This document shows positions 26,057-34,629 of a DNA stretch of 64,000 nt, one piece after another. A program made the translations under genes and the position numbers. The notes beneath the pieces are model-generated. The model was not told where the DNA came from. It ran no database searches and worked only from the letters and a program-made list of their open reading frames with translations. This stretch comes from Hyphomicrobiales bacterium. GTDB lineage: Bacteria; Pseudomonadota; Alphaproteobacteria; Rhizobiales; Aestuariivirgaceae. Numbering within the stretch: the first letter of the stretch is position 1; each line of letters begins with the position of its first letter. The DNA is taken from positions 3,350,030 to 3,414,029 of the forward strand of contig JADJVV010000001.1 of the NCBI GenBank assembly GCA_016710435.1, in the 5' to 3' direction.

Positions 26057-27220
26057 ATGGATTTTTCCCTCACCGACGAACAACAGATGATCATCAAGAC
26101 GACGCGCGATTTCGTCGCCAATGAACTCTATCCGCACGAGGCCGAGGTCGAGGAGACAGGCGTACTGCGCCCCGGTCTGCGTGACGAACTGAAGAAGAAG
26201 GCCATCGCAGCCGGTCTCTATGCCGCCAACATGCCGGCCGACGTGGGCGGCGCGGGGCTCGATACGCTGACCTGGGTGCTCTACGAAAAGGAACTGGGCC
26301 GCGCCAATTACGCGCTGCATTGGACCTGCGTGGCGAGGCCCTCCAACATCCTCATGGCCTGCAACGCCGAACAGCGCGAACGTTATCTGTTTCCGTCCAT
26401 CCGTGGCGAAGCCGGAGACTGCCTCGCCCTCACCGAACCCGGCATCGGCTCCGACCTTCGTGGCATGAAAACCTTCGCCCGGCAGGACGGCGACTGGTTC
26501 GTCATCAACGGCACCAAGCATTTCATCAGCCACGCCGATGAAGCAACCTTCTGCATCCTCTTCGCTGCCACCGGCGAGGAAGACACACCCCGCGGCAAGA
26601 AAAAACTCATCACCGCCTTCCTCGTGGACAAGGGCACGCCTGGTTTCACGGTGCGCATGGGCTACAAGAATGTAAGCCACCGCGGCTACAACAATTGCAT
26701 TCTCGAGTTCACCGATTGCCGCATTCACAAGTCGCAAGTGCTGGGCGAGGTTCACAAGGGTTTCGAAGTGGCGAATGACTGGTTGGGCGCGACACGCCTG
26801 CAAGTCGCCGCCACCTCCATCGGCCGCGCCGAGCGCGCTCTCGAACAGGCAAAGCAATATGCCGTGGACCGCGTGCAGTTCGGCCAGCAGATCGGCAAGT
26901 TCCAGGGCGTGTCCTTCAAGCTCGCCGACATGGCGCTGGAACTGAAGGCGGCGGAACTCCTCACGCTGGAAGCCGCCTGGAAATTCGACCAGAAGACCGT
27001 GACCGACATGGACATGGCCATGGCAAAGCTGAAGGCCACGGAGATGCTCGCCTTCGTTGCTGACGAGGCCATCCAGATTCACGGAGGCATGGGCCTGATG
27101 AGCGACCTGCCGCTGGAACGCATCTGGCGCGATGCCCGCGTCGAACGCATCTGGGAAGGCACGAGCGAAATTCAGCGTCACATCATCAGCCGCGCCCTGT
27201 TGCGCCCGCTGGGTGGGTAA
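26057..27220 (+). CDS. Acyl-CoA dehydrogenase, probable gamma-butyrobetainyl-CoA dehydrogenase
   Basis: A 387-residue FAD-linked acyl-CoA dehydrogenase with the N-, middle- and C-domain order. Signatures are DCLALTEPGIGSDLRGMKT, VINGTKHFISHADEATF, and the C-terminal IQIHGGMGLMSDLPLERIW; the active-site glutamate is in RIWEGTSEIQRHI. It would form the 2,3 double bond of an acyl-CoA and pass electrons to ETF. Next to a CaiD-like hydratase and a CoA ligase, the natural substrate is gamma-butyrobetainyl-CoA, giving crotonobetainyl-CoA; this is inference from context. Five bases after the SDR stop. Confidence 0.85.
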   Translation: MDFSLTDEQQMIIKTTRDFVANELYPHEAEVEETGVLRPGLRDELKKKAIAAGLYAANMPADVGGAGLDTLTWVLYEKELGRANYALHWTCVARPSNILMACNAEQRERYLFPSIRGEAGDCLALTEPGIGSDLRGMKTFARQDGDWFVINGTKHFISHADEATFCILFAATGEEDTPRGKKKLITAFLVDKGTPGFTVRMGYKNVSHRGYNNCILEFTDCRIHKSQVLGEVHKGFEVANDWLGATRLQVAATSIGRAERALEQAKQYAVDRVQFGQQIGKFQGVSFKLADMALELKAAELLTLEAAWKFDQKTVTDMDMAMAKLKATEMLAFVADEAIQIHGGMGLMSDLPLERIWRDARVERIWEGTSEIQRHIISRALLRPLGG

Positions 27221-27229
27221 TCAGCTTCC

Positions 27230-29266
27230 ATGACTGACCTGAAACGCCTGATCTTCCCGCGCTCAATTGCCTTCGTCGGCGGCAACGAGTGTGACATCGC
27301 CATCCGCCGCACCAGTGAACTTGGATTCTCGGGCAAGATCCACGCCGTCCATCCCAAGCGTGAGCATCTCGGTGGCGTCCCCGCCAAGCGCTCCGTGGAA
27401 GAGATCGGCGAACCTGTGGATGCCGCCTTCGTCGCCGTCAAGCGCGAGCCGACGGTTGATGTTGTCAGGCAGCTTCGCGCGCTGGGCTGTGGTGGCGCCG
27501 TGATCTACGCCGCAGGTTTCGCTGAAGCCGGCGACACCGCCCTGCAGGACGAACTCCTCAAGGCCGCAGACGGCATGCGCCTGATGGGGCCGAACTGTTA
27601 TGGATACGTGAACGGCCTTGCCCGCGCGGCTCTGTGGCCGGATGAACATGGCATCAAGGTGGTGCAGCGCGGCGTGGCCATCATCACGCAATCCGGCAAC
27701 ATTGCCTGCAACCTCACTTTCACCAAGCGCGCCCTGCCCTTGGCCGCCGTGTTCACCATCGGCAACCAGGTCGATGTCGACATGGCAGACATGGTGGAGG
27801 AACTGGCCGATGACCCCCGCGTCTCTGCCATCGGTCTTCACATCGAGGGCTTGAAGGATGTCGCTGCCTTTGCCCGCGCCTGTCTGAAGGCGCGCCAACG
27901 GCGCAAGCCCGTGGTCGTGTTGAAGACGGGTCGGTCCGAACAGGGCGCCAAGGTCGCACTGAGCCACACATCGTCGCTCGCTGGCGCAGACACGCTATAT
28001 GATGCGCTGTTCGAACGCCTCGGCGTGGCGCGCATGACGTCGATCACGGCCTTTGTCGAAACGCTGAAGTTCCTGCACTTTGGTGCCTTGCAGGGTGGAC
28101 GCCTCGTGTCGCTCTCCTGCTCGGGCGGCGAGGCGGCGCTGGCCGCCGATATGTCGGTCGGACGCGGCGTGTCCTTCCCGCCGTTCAATCCGCAGACCCG
28201 CGACAAGGTGGCGGCGACGCTGAATGAGTTTGTCGCCATCGACAATCCGCTCGACTACCACACCTTCATCTGGAACCAGGAAGAGAAGCTCACCGCCACA
28301 TTTACCGCCGTGCTGTCGGGTGGCTTTGATGTGGGCATGCTCATTCTCGACACGCCGACACAGGACCACATGGACCCTGCCGCGTGGCTGAAGACAGCGC
28401 GCGCCTTCCGCATGGCGGCGGTGTTGAACACGGCGCGTGCCGCCGTGGTGGCGACCCTTCCCGAATGCCTGCCGCTGAAACTGGCAGAGGACATGGCGCT
28501 CTCCGGCATCGCACCGATGTTCGGGCTCGACGATGCCCTGACCGCCTTCGAGGCCGCGGCCCGCATCGGGGAAAACTGGGCCAGGGCCGAACAAATCCCG
28601 GAAGCCGTGACAGCCACCCTTTCAACGGGTGAACCGGCAACGCTCACTGAAGTGGAAGCCAAGGCGCTGCTCAAGCGGCGCGGACTGCCCGTGCCCGATG
28701 GACAGGAATGCAGCATTGCCGAAGCGCCCGCCGTGGCGGCGCGCATCGGCTTTCCGGTGACGCTCAAAGTCTCGTCCGCTGCCATCGCCCACAAGACGGA
28801 AGCAGGCGGCGTGAAACTCAACCTGCTGTCTGCAGACGAGGTTGCGGCTGCGGCAAAGTCCGTGGCCCACCTCTCCAGCACCGTGCTGGTGGAGCGCATG
28901 GTGCGCGGTGCCGTTGCGGAACTCATCATCGGGGTGAAGCGCGATCCCCAGTTCGGCCTCGCTTTGGTGATTGGCGCAGGGGGTGTTCTCACAGAACTGC
29001 TCAGGGATTCGGTGGCACTGCTGCTGCCAACCTCGCGGGCCGAGATTGAACGCGCCGTGAAACGTCTCCGCGTCTGGACGCTGGTGGAAGGCTTCCGCGG
29101 CAAGTCGGGTGATGCCCGCGCCGTCGTGGACGCGATCGAGACTGTTGCCAATTTCGCGGGCAGCTATGCTGGCTCGCTGGAGGAGCTGGACGTCAACCCC
29201 CTCCTCGTCCTGCCGGACGGCGCTTGTGCCGTCGACGCTTTGATCCGCATGAGGCCACTCGCATGA
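27230..29266 (+). CDS. ADP-forming acyl-CoA synthetase (CoA-binding plus ATP-grasp, acetate-CoA ligase family)
   Basis: A 678-residue fusion: CoA-binding Rossmann domain (FPRSIAFVGGNECDIAIRR), succinyl-CoA-synthetase-like domain with VAIITQSGNIACNLTF and the ALSHTSSLAGADTLYDALF histidine region, and a C-terminal ATP-grasp domain (LTEVEAKALLKRRGLPVPDG, then VLVERMVRGAVAELIIGVKR). Such enzymes couple acid + CoA + ATP to acyl-CoA + ADP + Pi. Most known carnitine and butyrobetaine operons use AMP-forming CaiC-type ligases or CoA transferases, so this gene would be a different activation step. Its stop overlaps the next start (ATGA), placing it in the same unit. Confidence 0.88.
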   Translation: MTDLKRLIFPRSIAFVGGNECDIAIRRTSELGFSGKIHAVHPKREHLGGVPAKRSVEEIGEPVDAAFVAVKREPTVDVVRQLRALGCGGAVIYAAGFAEAGDTALQDELLKAADGMRLMGPNCYGYVNGLARAALWPDEHGIKVVQRGVAIITQSGNIACNLTFTKRALPLAAVFTIGNQVDVDMADMVEELADDPRVSAIGLHIEGLKDVAAFARACLKARQRRKPVVVLKTGRSEQGAKVALSHTSSLAGADTLYDALFERLGVARMTSITAFVETLKFLHFGALQGGRLVSLSCSGGEAALAADMSVGRGVSFPPFNPQTRDKVAATLNEFVAIDNPLDYHTFIWNQEEKLTATFTAVLSGGFDVGMLILDTPTQDHMDPAAWLKTARAFRMAAVLNTARAAVVATLPECLPLKLAEDMALSGIAPMFGLDDALTAFEAAARIGENWARAEQIPEAVTATLSTGEPATLTEVEAKALLKRRGLPVPDGQECSIAEAPAVAARIGFPVTLKVSSAAIAHKTEAGGVKLNLLSADEVAAAAKSVAHLSSTVLVERMVRGAVAELIIGVKRDPQFGLALVIGAGGVLTELLRDSVALLLPTSRAEIERAVKRLRVWTLVEGFRGKSGDARAVVDAIETVANFAGSYAGSLEELDVNPLLVLPDGACAVDALIRMRPLA

Positions 29267-30045
29267 CATCACCCATCCGCACCGAGCGCCGCGGCGCCGT
29301 CCTCGAAGTCACGATCGACCGCCCCAAGGCCAATGCCATCGATGCCGCCACCAGTCGCATCATGGGCGACATCTTTGCGGGCTTCCGCGATGATCCGGAA
29401 TTGCGCGTGGCGATCCTGACGGCGGCAGGCGAAAAGTTCTTCTGCCCCGGCTGGGACCTGAAGGCGGCGGCCGCAGGCGAAGCGCCCGATGTGGATTACG
29501 GCGTGGGTGGCTTCGGCGGACTGCAGGAACTCAAGGGCCTCAACAAGCCGGTGATCTGCGCCGTGAACGGCCTCGCCTTCGGCGGTGGATTCGAGATCAT
29601 GATCTCCTGCGATATTATCATTGCAGCTGATCACGCGACCTTCGCGCTGCCGGAGATCAACTCGGGCACCGTCGCTGATGCCGCAACGATCAAGCTGCCC
29701 CGCTTCATCCCCTATCACGTCGCCATGGAGATGCTCTTCACCGGCCGCCGCATTGATACGGCAGAAGCCAAGCAATGGGGCATCGTCAACGAAGTCGTGC
29801 CCGCCAACCGCCTGATGGTGCGTGCCCGTGAGGTGGCGGCGCAACTCGCTGATGGCCCGCCGCTGGTCTATGCTTGCATCAAGGAGATCGCCCGCGAGAC
29901 CACGCACCTGCCGATCCACGAGGCATTTCACATGGTAACGAAGCGTAAGCTCAAGAGCGTGGACGTGCTCTATTCCTCGGAAGACCAGCTTGAGGGTGCG
30001 AAGGCCTTTGCCGAGAAGCGGAAGCCGGTCTGGAAGGGCCGCTGA
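29263..30045 (+). CDS. caiD: Crotonobetainyl-CoA hydratase-like enoyl-CoA hydratase
   Basis: A 260-residue crotonase that resembles CaiD along its whole length: VTIDRPKANAIDAATS, FRDDPELRVAILTAAGEKFF, GWDLKAAAAGEAPDVD, and the C-terminal SSEDQLEGAKAFAEKRKP with the final VWKGR. Both catalytic glutamates are kept (AFGGGFE and FALPE), as is the aspartate in VADAAT. It should hydrate crotonobetainyl-CoA to L-carnitinyl-CoA. The start at 29263 overlaps the synthetase stop. It is the last gene of the operon. Symbol given on overall resemblance and context, without an alignment. Confidence 0.82.
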   Translation: MTSPIRTERRGAVLEVTIDRPKANAIDAATSRIMGDIFAGFRDDPELRVAILTAAGEKFFCPGWDLKAAAAGEAPDVDYGVGGFGGLQELKGLNKPVICAVNGLAFGGGFEIMISCDIIIAADHATFALPEINSGTVADAATIKLPRFIPYHVAMEMLFTGRRIDTAEAKQWGIVNEVVPANRLMVRAREVAAQLADGPPLVYACIKEIARETTHLPIHEAFHMVTKRKLKSVDVLYSSEDQLEGAKAFAEKRKPVWKGR

Positions 30046-30068
30046 ACCCTCACGGGACCGCAACAAAA

Positions 30069-30099
30069 AATGGCCGCGTCCGTGAGGACTGCGGCCATT
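30069..30099 (-). terminator. Rho-independent terminator after the small gene at 30149-30277
   Basis: AATGGCCGC and GCGGCCATT arms around a 13-base loop. Read on the minus strand it ends in a T-run of six, so it serves the small leftward gene; it may also slow readthrough from caiD. Confidence 0.65.
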
Positions 30100-30148
30100 C
30101 AGGTTGGCGGGGAGTGGAACCGCCTGATTCGGGAGAAGGCGTCGGGGC

Positions 30149-30277
30149 TCAGTTGCCGCCGAAACGCGAATTCAGCGCCACTTCAACGTAGGTCTTTTCG
30201 AGCATGCGCTTGGCATCCGCATCGGCGGTGAAGGCAGTGCGGAGAACCTGGGCGGCGCGGGTGAGGAACTTGTTCAT
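30149..30277 (-). CDS. Very small basic/amphipathic protein
   Basis: A 42-residue protein. The first half is a basic amphipathic helix (MNKFLTRAAQVLRTAF), the second is charged (DADAKRMLEKTYVEVALNSRFGGN). AAGG precedes the ATG at 30277, and a T-run terminator follows the stop, which supports a real transcription unit. A longer frame to 30367 exists but lacks support. It faces the LysR gene, so it could be a target of that regulator. No family assigned. Confidence 0.6.
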   Translation of the reverse strand: MNKFLTRAAQVLRTAFTADADAKRMLEKTYVEVALNSRFGGN

Positions 30278-30363
30278 GGCCTTAACTTTCTTTAATCTCT
30301 GTTGATGATCGGAATATAGGGCGTTGCGATTCAAAGGAGAAACGACTAATTCTTTTCTCATCG

Positions 30364-30378
30364 TCAAATTTCATTTGA
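30364..30378. promoter_or_regulatory. TCAAAT-TTC-ATTTGA inverted repeat before the LysR gene
   Basis: Perfect 6-base arms with a 3-base centre, 20 bases before the LysR start and inside the 120-base divergent region. A likely autoregulatory or shared operator. Confidence 0.4.
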
Positions 30379-30397
30379 AGATCGCCAGGATTTCGCC

Positions 30398-31351
30398 ATG
30401 ATTGAGCTGTTCCCCGGTCTGCGCTCCTTGCGGGCTTTTGATGCCGCCGCAGAGCATCTGAGCTTCACCCGCGCGGCTGATGCACTGGGGGTGACGCCTG
30501 CCGCAATCAGCCATCAGATCAAGGAGTTGGAGGGTCTGATGGGAGTTCCCCTCTTCACCAGAACCAGCCGTTCCATGCGCCTCACCCGGCAGGGCGAAAT
30601 CCTCCAGACGGCTGCTCACGAGAGCCTGGAAGTGCTGAGCCGCGCCCTGCTCCGGATCAAGCGACTGGAAAACCGCCAGCAGATCCGGGTCTCGGCCTCG
30701 CCCTCCCTGGCCGCGAAATGGCTGGTGCCCCGCCTTGATCGATTCCTTACCCTTCACCCCGGCGCAGATGTGCGCGTCGACGTCTCCCATTCCGTCGTGG
30801 ATTTCGACCGCGAGGACGTGGACGTGGCGATTCGCTTTGGCGAAGGCAAGTACCCGGGCCTGCGTGCGGACATCCTTTTCCAGGACAAGGTTTTCCCCGT
30901 GTGCAGTCCCAAGATCATCACCAAGGAACGCCCTCTGAAGACCCCGCGCGACCTGTTGCGTTACACCCTCATCCACCTTGATTGGGAGGCGCAGGGCAAT
31001 CCCTGGCCGAACTGGAAGATGTGGATGCGCGCCGCCGGCATCACCGACTTCGATGATCGCGCCGGACTGCATTTCGGCCAGACCTCCTATGCCGTGCAGG
31101 CGGCAATCGACGGCATGGGCGTGGCCTTGGGCGATTCCAACCTGGTCGCAGACGACCTTGCCGCGGGCCGTCTGGTCAAGCCCTTCGAGTTGTCGCTGCG
31201 CGCGCCCAAGACCTTTGCCTATTATGTCATCAGCCGGCCCGACACCGCCGATGCCCCCTTGGTGGAGGCCTTCCGGGAGTGGTGCCTCGCAGAGGCGAAA
31301 CTCACGGAAAACCGGGTAGCCTCCAGCGGCGCCGAAGAAAGCGCCGCCTGA
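30398..31351 (+). CDS. LysR-family regulator, GcvA type
   Basis: A 317-residue LysR regulator: HTH in SFTRAADALGVTPAAISHQI near residue 25-45 with the typical RLTRQGEIL linker, then a periplasmic-binding-protein-like effector domain (VSASPSLAAKWLVPRLDRF, VDVAIRFGEG, AAIDGMGVALGDSNLV). The pattern fits the GcvA subgroup, which also governs beta-lactamases and amino-acid genes. Targets are not evident; the divergent small protein or the exported protein at 31449 are nearest. A palindrome sits in its promoter region. Confidence 0.88.
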   Translation: MIELFPGLRSLRAFDAAAEHLSFTRAADALGVTPAAISHQIKELEGLMGVPLFTRTSRSMRLTRQGEILQTAAHESLEVLSRALLRIKRLENRQQIRVSASPSLAAKWLVPRLDRFLTLHPGADVRVDVSHSVVDFDREDVDVAIRFGEGKYPGLRADILFQDKVFPVCSPKIITKERPLKTPRDLLRYTLIHLDWEAQGNPWPNWKMWMRAAGITDFDDRAGLHFGQTSYAVQAAIDGMGVALGDSNLVADDLAAGRLVKPFELSLRAPKTFAYYVISRPDTADAPLVEAFREWCLAEAKLTENRVASSGAEESAA

Positions 31352-31448
31352 CCTCGTCGCTTTCCGATCTCCCATCAACCTCTGATTGACCATCCACGCT
31401 GCTGGTGCTTTCATGCGCGCATAGCATTCAGCTTCGGGGGAATTGGGA

Positions 31449-31919
31449 ATGCGTGTCGGGGGACTTTTGCTTGCACTGCTGGTGGCGGTGTCAACGGCCA
31501 ATGCGGGAACGGCACCCAAGGGCTGCTTCGAGAAATCCTGGAACAAGGCCGAACTCAAGAAACTTCCGCTGCAACAGGTCACCGCCCTGCGGATCGAGGC
31601 GAATCTCGGCCCGGCACCCGCGAACAGACCACAGACATTTGGCCGCGTGATGGCGCGTTTCCGCGAAACCGGCGATGCGTGGCTCACAACACCCTTCGAA
31701 TGCAATGACACCGGCGCGGGCTATGCCTGCGCGGCCTATTGCGATGGCAACATCTTTGTCCTGGCGACGGGCGGCGGCGGCATGAAGGTGATGCCGCAGC
31801 AAGGCCTGCTGCTGGCCGGGCCCGATTGCAGTGGCGTGACCGCCCTCCTGCGCATGAATGCCGACCTGATGCCCTTCGCCCTGGCGCGGCGCGGCGGCAA
31901 GGCGTGTCCGCCGCGCTGA
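31449..31919 (+). CDS. Hypothetical exported protein
   Basis: A 156-residue protein with a short signal peptide (RVGGLLLALLVAVSTANAG). The mature part carries six cysteines (GCFEKS, FECNDTGAGYACAAYCDGN, PDCSGV, KACPP), probably three disulfides in the periplasm. No known family is recognised. ATG at 31449 was chosen because it opens the signal peptide, with GGGGGA about eight bases before. The gene stands between a LysR regulator and a convergent SDR gene. Confidence 0.65.
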   Translation: MRVGGLLLALLVAVSTANAGTAPKGCFEKSWNKAELKKLPLQQVTALRIEANLGPAPANRPQTFGRVMARFRETGDAWLTTPFECNDTGAGYACAAYCDGNIFVLATGGGGMKVMPQQGLLLAGPDCSGVTALLRMNADLMPFALARRGGKACPPR

Positions 31920-31928
31920 ACGCCAGTC

Positions 31929-32708
31929 CTATTCGCGCGCCAGCGGTGGATATTCGTCGTAGGTGCCCATCGGCATCTGTTCGTAGTCGATCACATTGCC
32001 GGTCATCATCAGCGCCGGCGGTGTGAGCAGGAAAGCGCACAGGCCTGCCACATCTTCAGGCACCAGCAGGCGGCCGAAGGGCACACGGCTTCCGATGCGC
32101 TGCGCCCAGTCCTCCGGCATCTTGTGGAACCTGGTCTGCAGGGCGTGCTCGCCATCGGAATTGACCCAGCCGAGATTGATTGCGTAGGCGCGGATGTTTT
32201 TCCGTTTCCAGGCGTTGGCCGCGTTCTTCGTCATGCCCACCAGTGCTGCCTTCGAAGCGGCATAGATGCCGATGTTGGGCGGGCCGCCATGGGCCAGCAT
32301 GGAGGTGATGTTGATGACGACGCCCGTGTCTGCCTTCCCCATCACTTTCCCTGCCTCATGCATCAGGAAGATGGGTGCCCGCACGTTCACATCGAACATG
32401 CGCTGGTAGGCCTCAGGTGTGACATCATCGATCGACCAGCGCTCGGTATTGCCCGCGGCATTCACCAGCACGTCGAGACGGCCGAAGCGCTGGACGGCGA
32501 GATCGACAGCCTTTTTGGGGGTGGCGAGATCCGTGAGGTCGGCGGCCAGTGTTTCCACCTTGTCCGCCCCACACTCCTTTTGCAGGCTCGCCAGCTTTTC
32601 CGCATTGCGGTCGAGCAGGACCACCTTCAAGCCATCGCGAAGAAATTGCCGCGCAACTGCCGCACCAATGCCCTGTGCGCCTCCGGTGATCAATGCAACG
32701 CGTGTCAT
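31929..32708 (-). CDS. Short-chain dehydrogenase/reductase
   Basis: A 259-residue SDR: ITGGAQGIGAAVARQFL cofactor motif, VLVNAAGNTERW, and the catalytic ITSMLAHGGPPNIGIYAASK. The aspartate after the second strand (LLDRNAEKL) favours NAD(H). The C-terminal end is longer than usual (MMTGNVIDYEQMPMGTYDEY). It is unlike the SDR of the carnitine operon and its own context gives no pathway. It probably acts on a hydroxy or sugar-like substrate in the cytoplasm. Confidence 0.85.
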   Translation of the reverse strand: MTRVALITGGAQGIGAAVARQFLRDGLKVVLLDRNAEKLASLQKECGADKVETLAADLTDLATPKKAVDLAVQRFGRLDVLVNAAGNTERWSIDDVTPEAYQRMFDVNVRAPIFLMHEAGKVMGKADTGVVINITSMLAHGGPPNIGIYAASKAALVGMTKNAANAWKRKNIRAYAINLGWVNSDGEHALQTRFHKMPEDWAQRIGSRVPFGRLLVPEDVAGLCAFLLTPPALMMTGNVIDYEQMPMGTYDEYPPLARE

Positions 32709-32795
32709 GCCATCCCTGCCCCTTTTTTTGTGACGATGCGAAAAAGGCTCCGGCACGTCAAGCGCCAGAGCCTTTCAACTGCGCAGGGCAGATAA

Positions 32796-33260
32796 TCAGT
32801 TGCTGAGAGTGATACGCACGCGGCGCGGGCCGTACTTGTGCACCAGCGAATAGAGCTTCGCCGCGTTGGACGGATGCAGGCGCACGCAGCCGTGCGACGC
32901 CGGGCGGCCGAGGTTCTTGATATAGCCCGTGCCGTGGATGGCATAGCCACCGTGGAAGAACACGGAATTCGGCATGGGCGCGTTGTCGTATTTCTTCGAG
33001 TAGTAGACCTTCGCCGTGCGCGTGACGCCGAACGAACCGCGCGGCGTGTAGTAGCCCGGCCGCGCCGTGGAAACGCGCCAATAGGCGTAGGGGAATCCGT
33101 TCACCCTCACCGACATGGTCTGCGAGCCGATGTCGATGTGCACCTGCACCGCGGCCGGCTGGCGGGCCTTGAGCCGCTTGGGGGTCGAGGCGTCGGCGGC
33201 GCTGAAGGTCAGGACGACCGCAGCGACGAGGCTGACAAAAATGTTGAAGAGCTTGCTCAT
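32796..33260 (-). CDS. L,D-transpeptidase (YkuD domain)
   Basis: A 154-residue exported YkuD-domain enzyme: signal peptide (FNIFVSLVAAVVLTFSAADA), the substrate strand IGSQTMSVRVNGFPYAYWRV, YAIHGTGYIKNLGRPASHG and the catalytic HGCVRLHPSNA with the nucleophile cysteine. L,D-transpeptidases make 3-3 peptidoglycan cross-links or attach proteins to the wall in the periplasm. GAGGGAA stands before the ATG. A second, different L,D-transpeptidase lies at 45189-45785. Confidence 0.9.
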   Translation of the reverse strand: MSKLFNIFVSLVAAVVLTFSAADASTPKRLKARQPAAVQVHIDIGSQTMSVRVNGFPYAYWRVSTARPGYYTPRGSFGVTRTAKVYYSKKYDNAPMPNSVFFHGGYAIHGTGYIKNLGRPASHGCVRLHPSNAAKLYSLVHKYGPRRVRITLSN

Positions 33261-33346
33261 GCGTGTTCCCTCAATTGTAACCCCCACAGAATCGCCATGT
33301 GTATCTGAATTTCTAACAATTGACCAGTTGCCGCACCTCCGCGTGA

Positions 33347-34588
33347 TTAATCAAACAAGAACTCCCGGCCCACCTTCACCCGACGCTCCCCGCCGTAGGA
33401 TATGATGTCCGCCGTCGCATAGGTTTCGCTGAGCGTGGCCGGCAGGAACGATCCCGTGCCCACCATGTCGAGCGGTGCCCGCGCCGCGCCCATGATCTGG
33501 CATTTCTCCGGATTGAACCCGGACGAGCCGACGATCTGGGCCGAGGTGAATCCCGCGTTGTCCAGCGCCAGCCGCGTGTGGATCGCGCAGGCCACCGATA
33601 CGCCCTTGCCGAACAGGATGCGGCGCACCTTGTCGACGAGGATGTTGCTCGGGTCCAGTTGGAACGCCCTGCCCCCCAGAACCTGTTCCACGATGTTGTA
33701 TTCGCCCGAAACCTTCAGCCAGTGACCCACGACGTCCACTGATTTCTCGTAGTCAAGCCCCTCGGCAAAGCGCCCGCCATGGGTGTCGAGACGCACACCG
33801 AAACTCTTGCCCGCCTGGTCGAGCTTCTGCTCCTTGTAGAACCAGCGGGCGCAGCGCAACGCATCCGTGACCTCATGGCCCGTGTAGTCGGTGAGTGCCG
33901 TGAGCGACTTTGCCTCGGGCAGCGTGTCGTGGAACAACTTCATCGCCGCCAGCACGTCGCCACCCGTGTAACCCACAAGCGCATGGGGCATCGTGCCCAT
34001 GCCGCCGCCCGTGCCGAAGAAGGGCGCGGTCAGATCCTGCGACGAGCCGATGAAGCCCCTGGCCTCGGCATTGTGCCGCTTCGCCGCGTTCGAGCCCACC
34101 ATGGCGCCATAGGCGGCGAGGATGTTCATCTCCGCGCCGGAGGCATGGCGTGCGTGCATGTCCATGAAGCCGGAGCCGGGCATGGCGAGGCACATCTCGT
34201 AGGCGTTGTTGGCGCACACGCAGGGAAAGCCGATCTTCTGCAGCAGCACGGTTTCCACTTCCGACAGCTTCTTCATGGAGCCGGTGATTTCCATGAGCTT
34301 GCGTTCGGACGGCACCACTTCGCCTTCCTGCACGAGCCGGCGGATCTTCACATCCGGCACCAGCGCGCGGGCCATGCGAATGGCGGGCTCAAGCGCGGCC
34401 ACCACGCGGCGGCGCATGAACACCGCGAATGTGACTTCCGTATCGCCGTGGGCGCCGACGATGCGCGCCGTGTTGGTGAAATACTTGTCCGTCTGCGCCG
34501 ACAGCGGCCCCGCCGCATGTACGAGGGCAATCAGCTTGTCGAGAATCGCGGCATGCGCCGGCGCGAGCGAGGTTTCAGGCTTGTCCAT
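33347..34588 (-). CDS. Nicotinate phosphoribosyltransferase-like enzyme
   Basis: A 413-residue protein of the NAPRTase/QPRTase superfamily. The start region (LSAQTDKYFTNTARIVGAHG), HARHASGAEMNILAAYGAM, GTGGGMGTMPHALVGYTGG and VRLDTHGGRFAEG are marks of the nicotinate-phosphoribosyltransferase group; the C-terminal QIVGSSGFNPEKCQIM loop is the phosphate site. It would make nicotinate mononucleotide in NAD salvage. It differs from the standard PncB, so the nicotinate assignment is reasonable but not sure. The hairpin-rich non-coding element lies just upstream of it. Confidence 0.75.
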   Translation of the reverse strand: MDKPETSLAPAHAAILDKLIALVHAAGPLSAQTDKYFTNTARIVGAHGDTEVTFAVFMRRRVVAALEPAIRMARALVPDVKIRRLVQEGEVVPSERKLMEITGSMKKLSEVETVLLQKIGFPCVCANNAYEMCLAMPGSGFMDMHARHASGAEMNILAAYGAMVGSNAAKRHNAEARGFIGSSQDLTAPFFGTGGGMGTMPHALVGYTGGDVLAAMKLFHDTLPEAKSLTALTDYTGHEVTDALRCARWFYKEQKLDQAGKSFGVRLDTHGGRFAEGLDYEKSVDVVGHWLKVSGEYNIVEQVLGGRAFQLDPSNILVDKVRRILFGKGVSVACAIHTRLALDNAGFTSAQIVGSSGFNPEKCQIMGAARAPLDMVGTGSFLPATLSETYATADIISYGGERRVKVGREFLFD

Positions 34589-34629
34589 GAAAGGGTTTTG
34601 GCCCGAATGAGGCAGGCCGTCAAATGCTG

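Noticed and set aside
25787..27181. 464-codon antisense frame over the acyl-CoA dehydrogenase
   Set aside because: Shadow frame with no recognisable domain.
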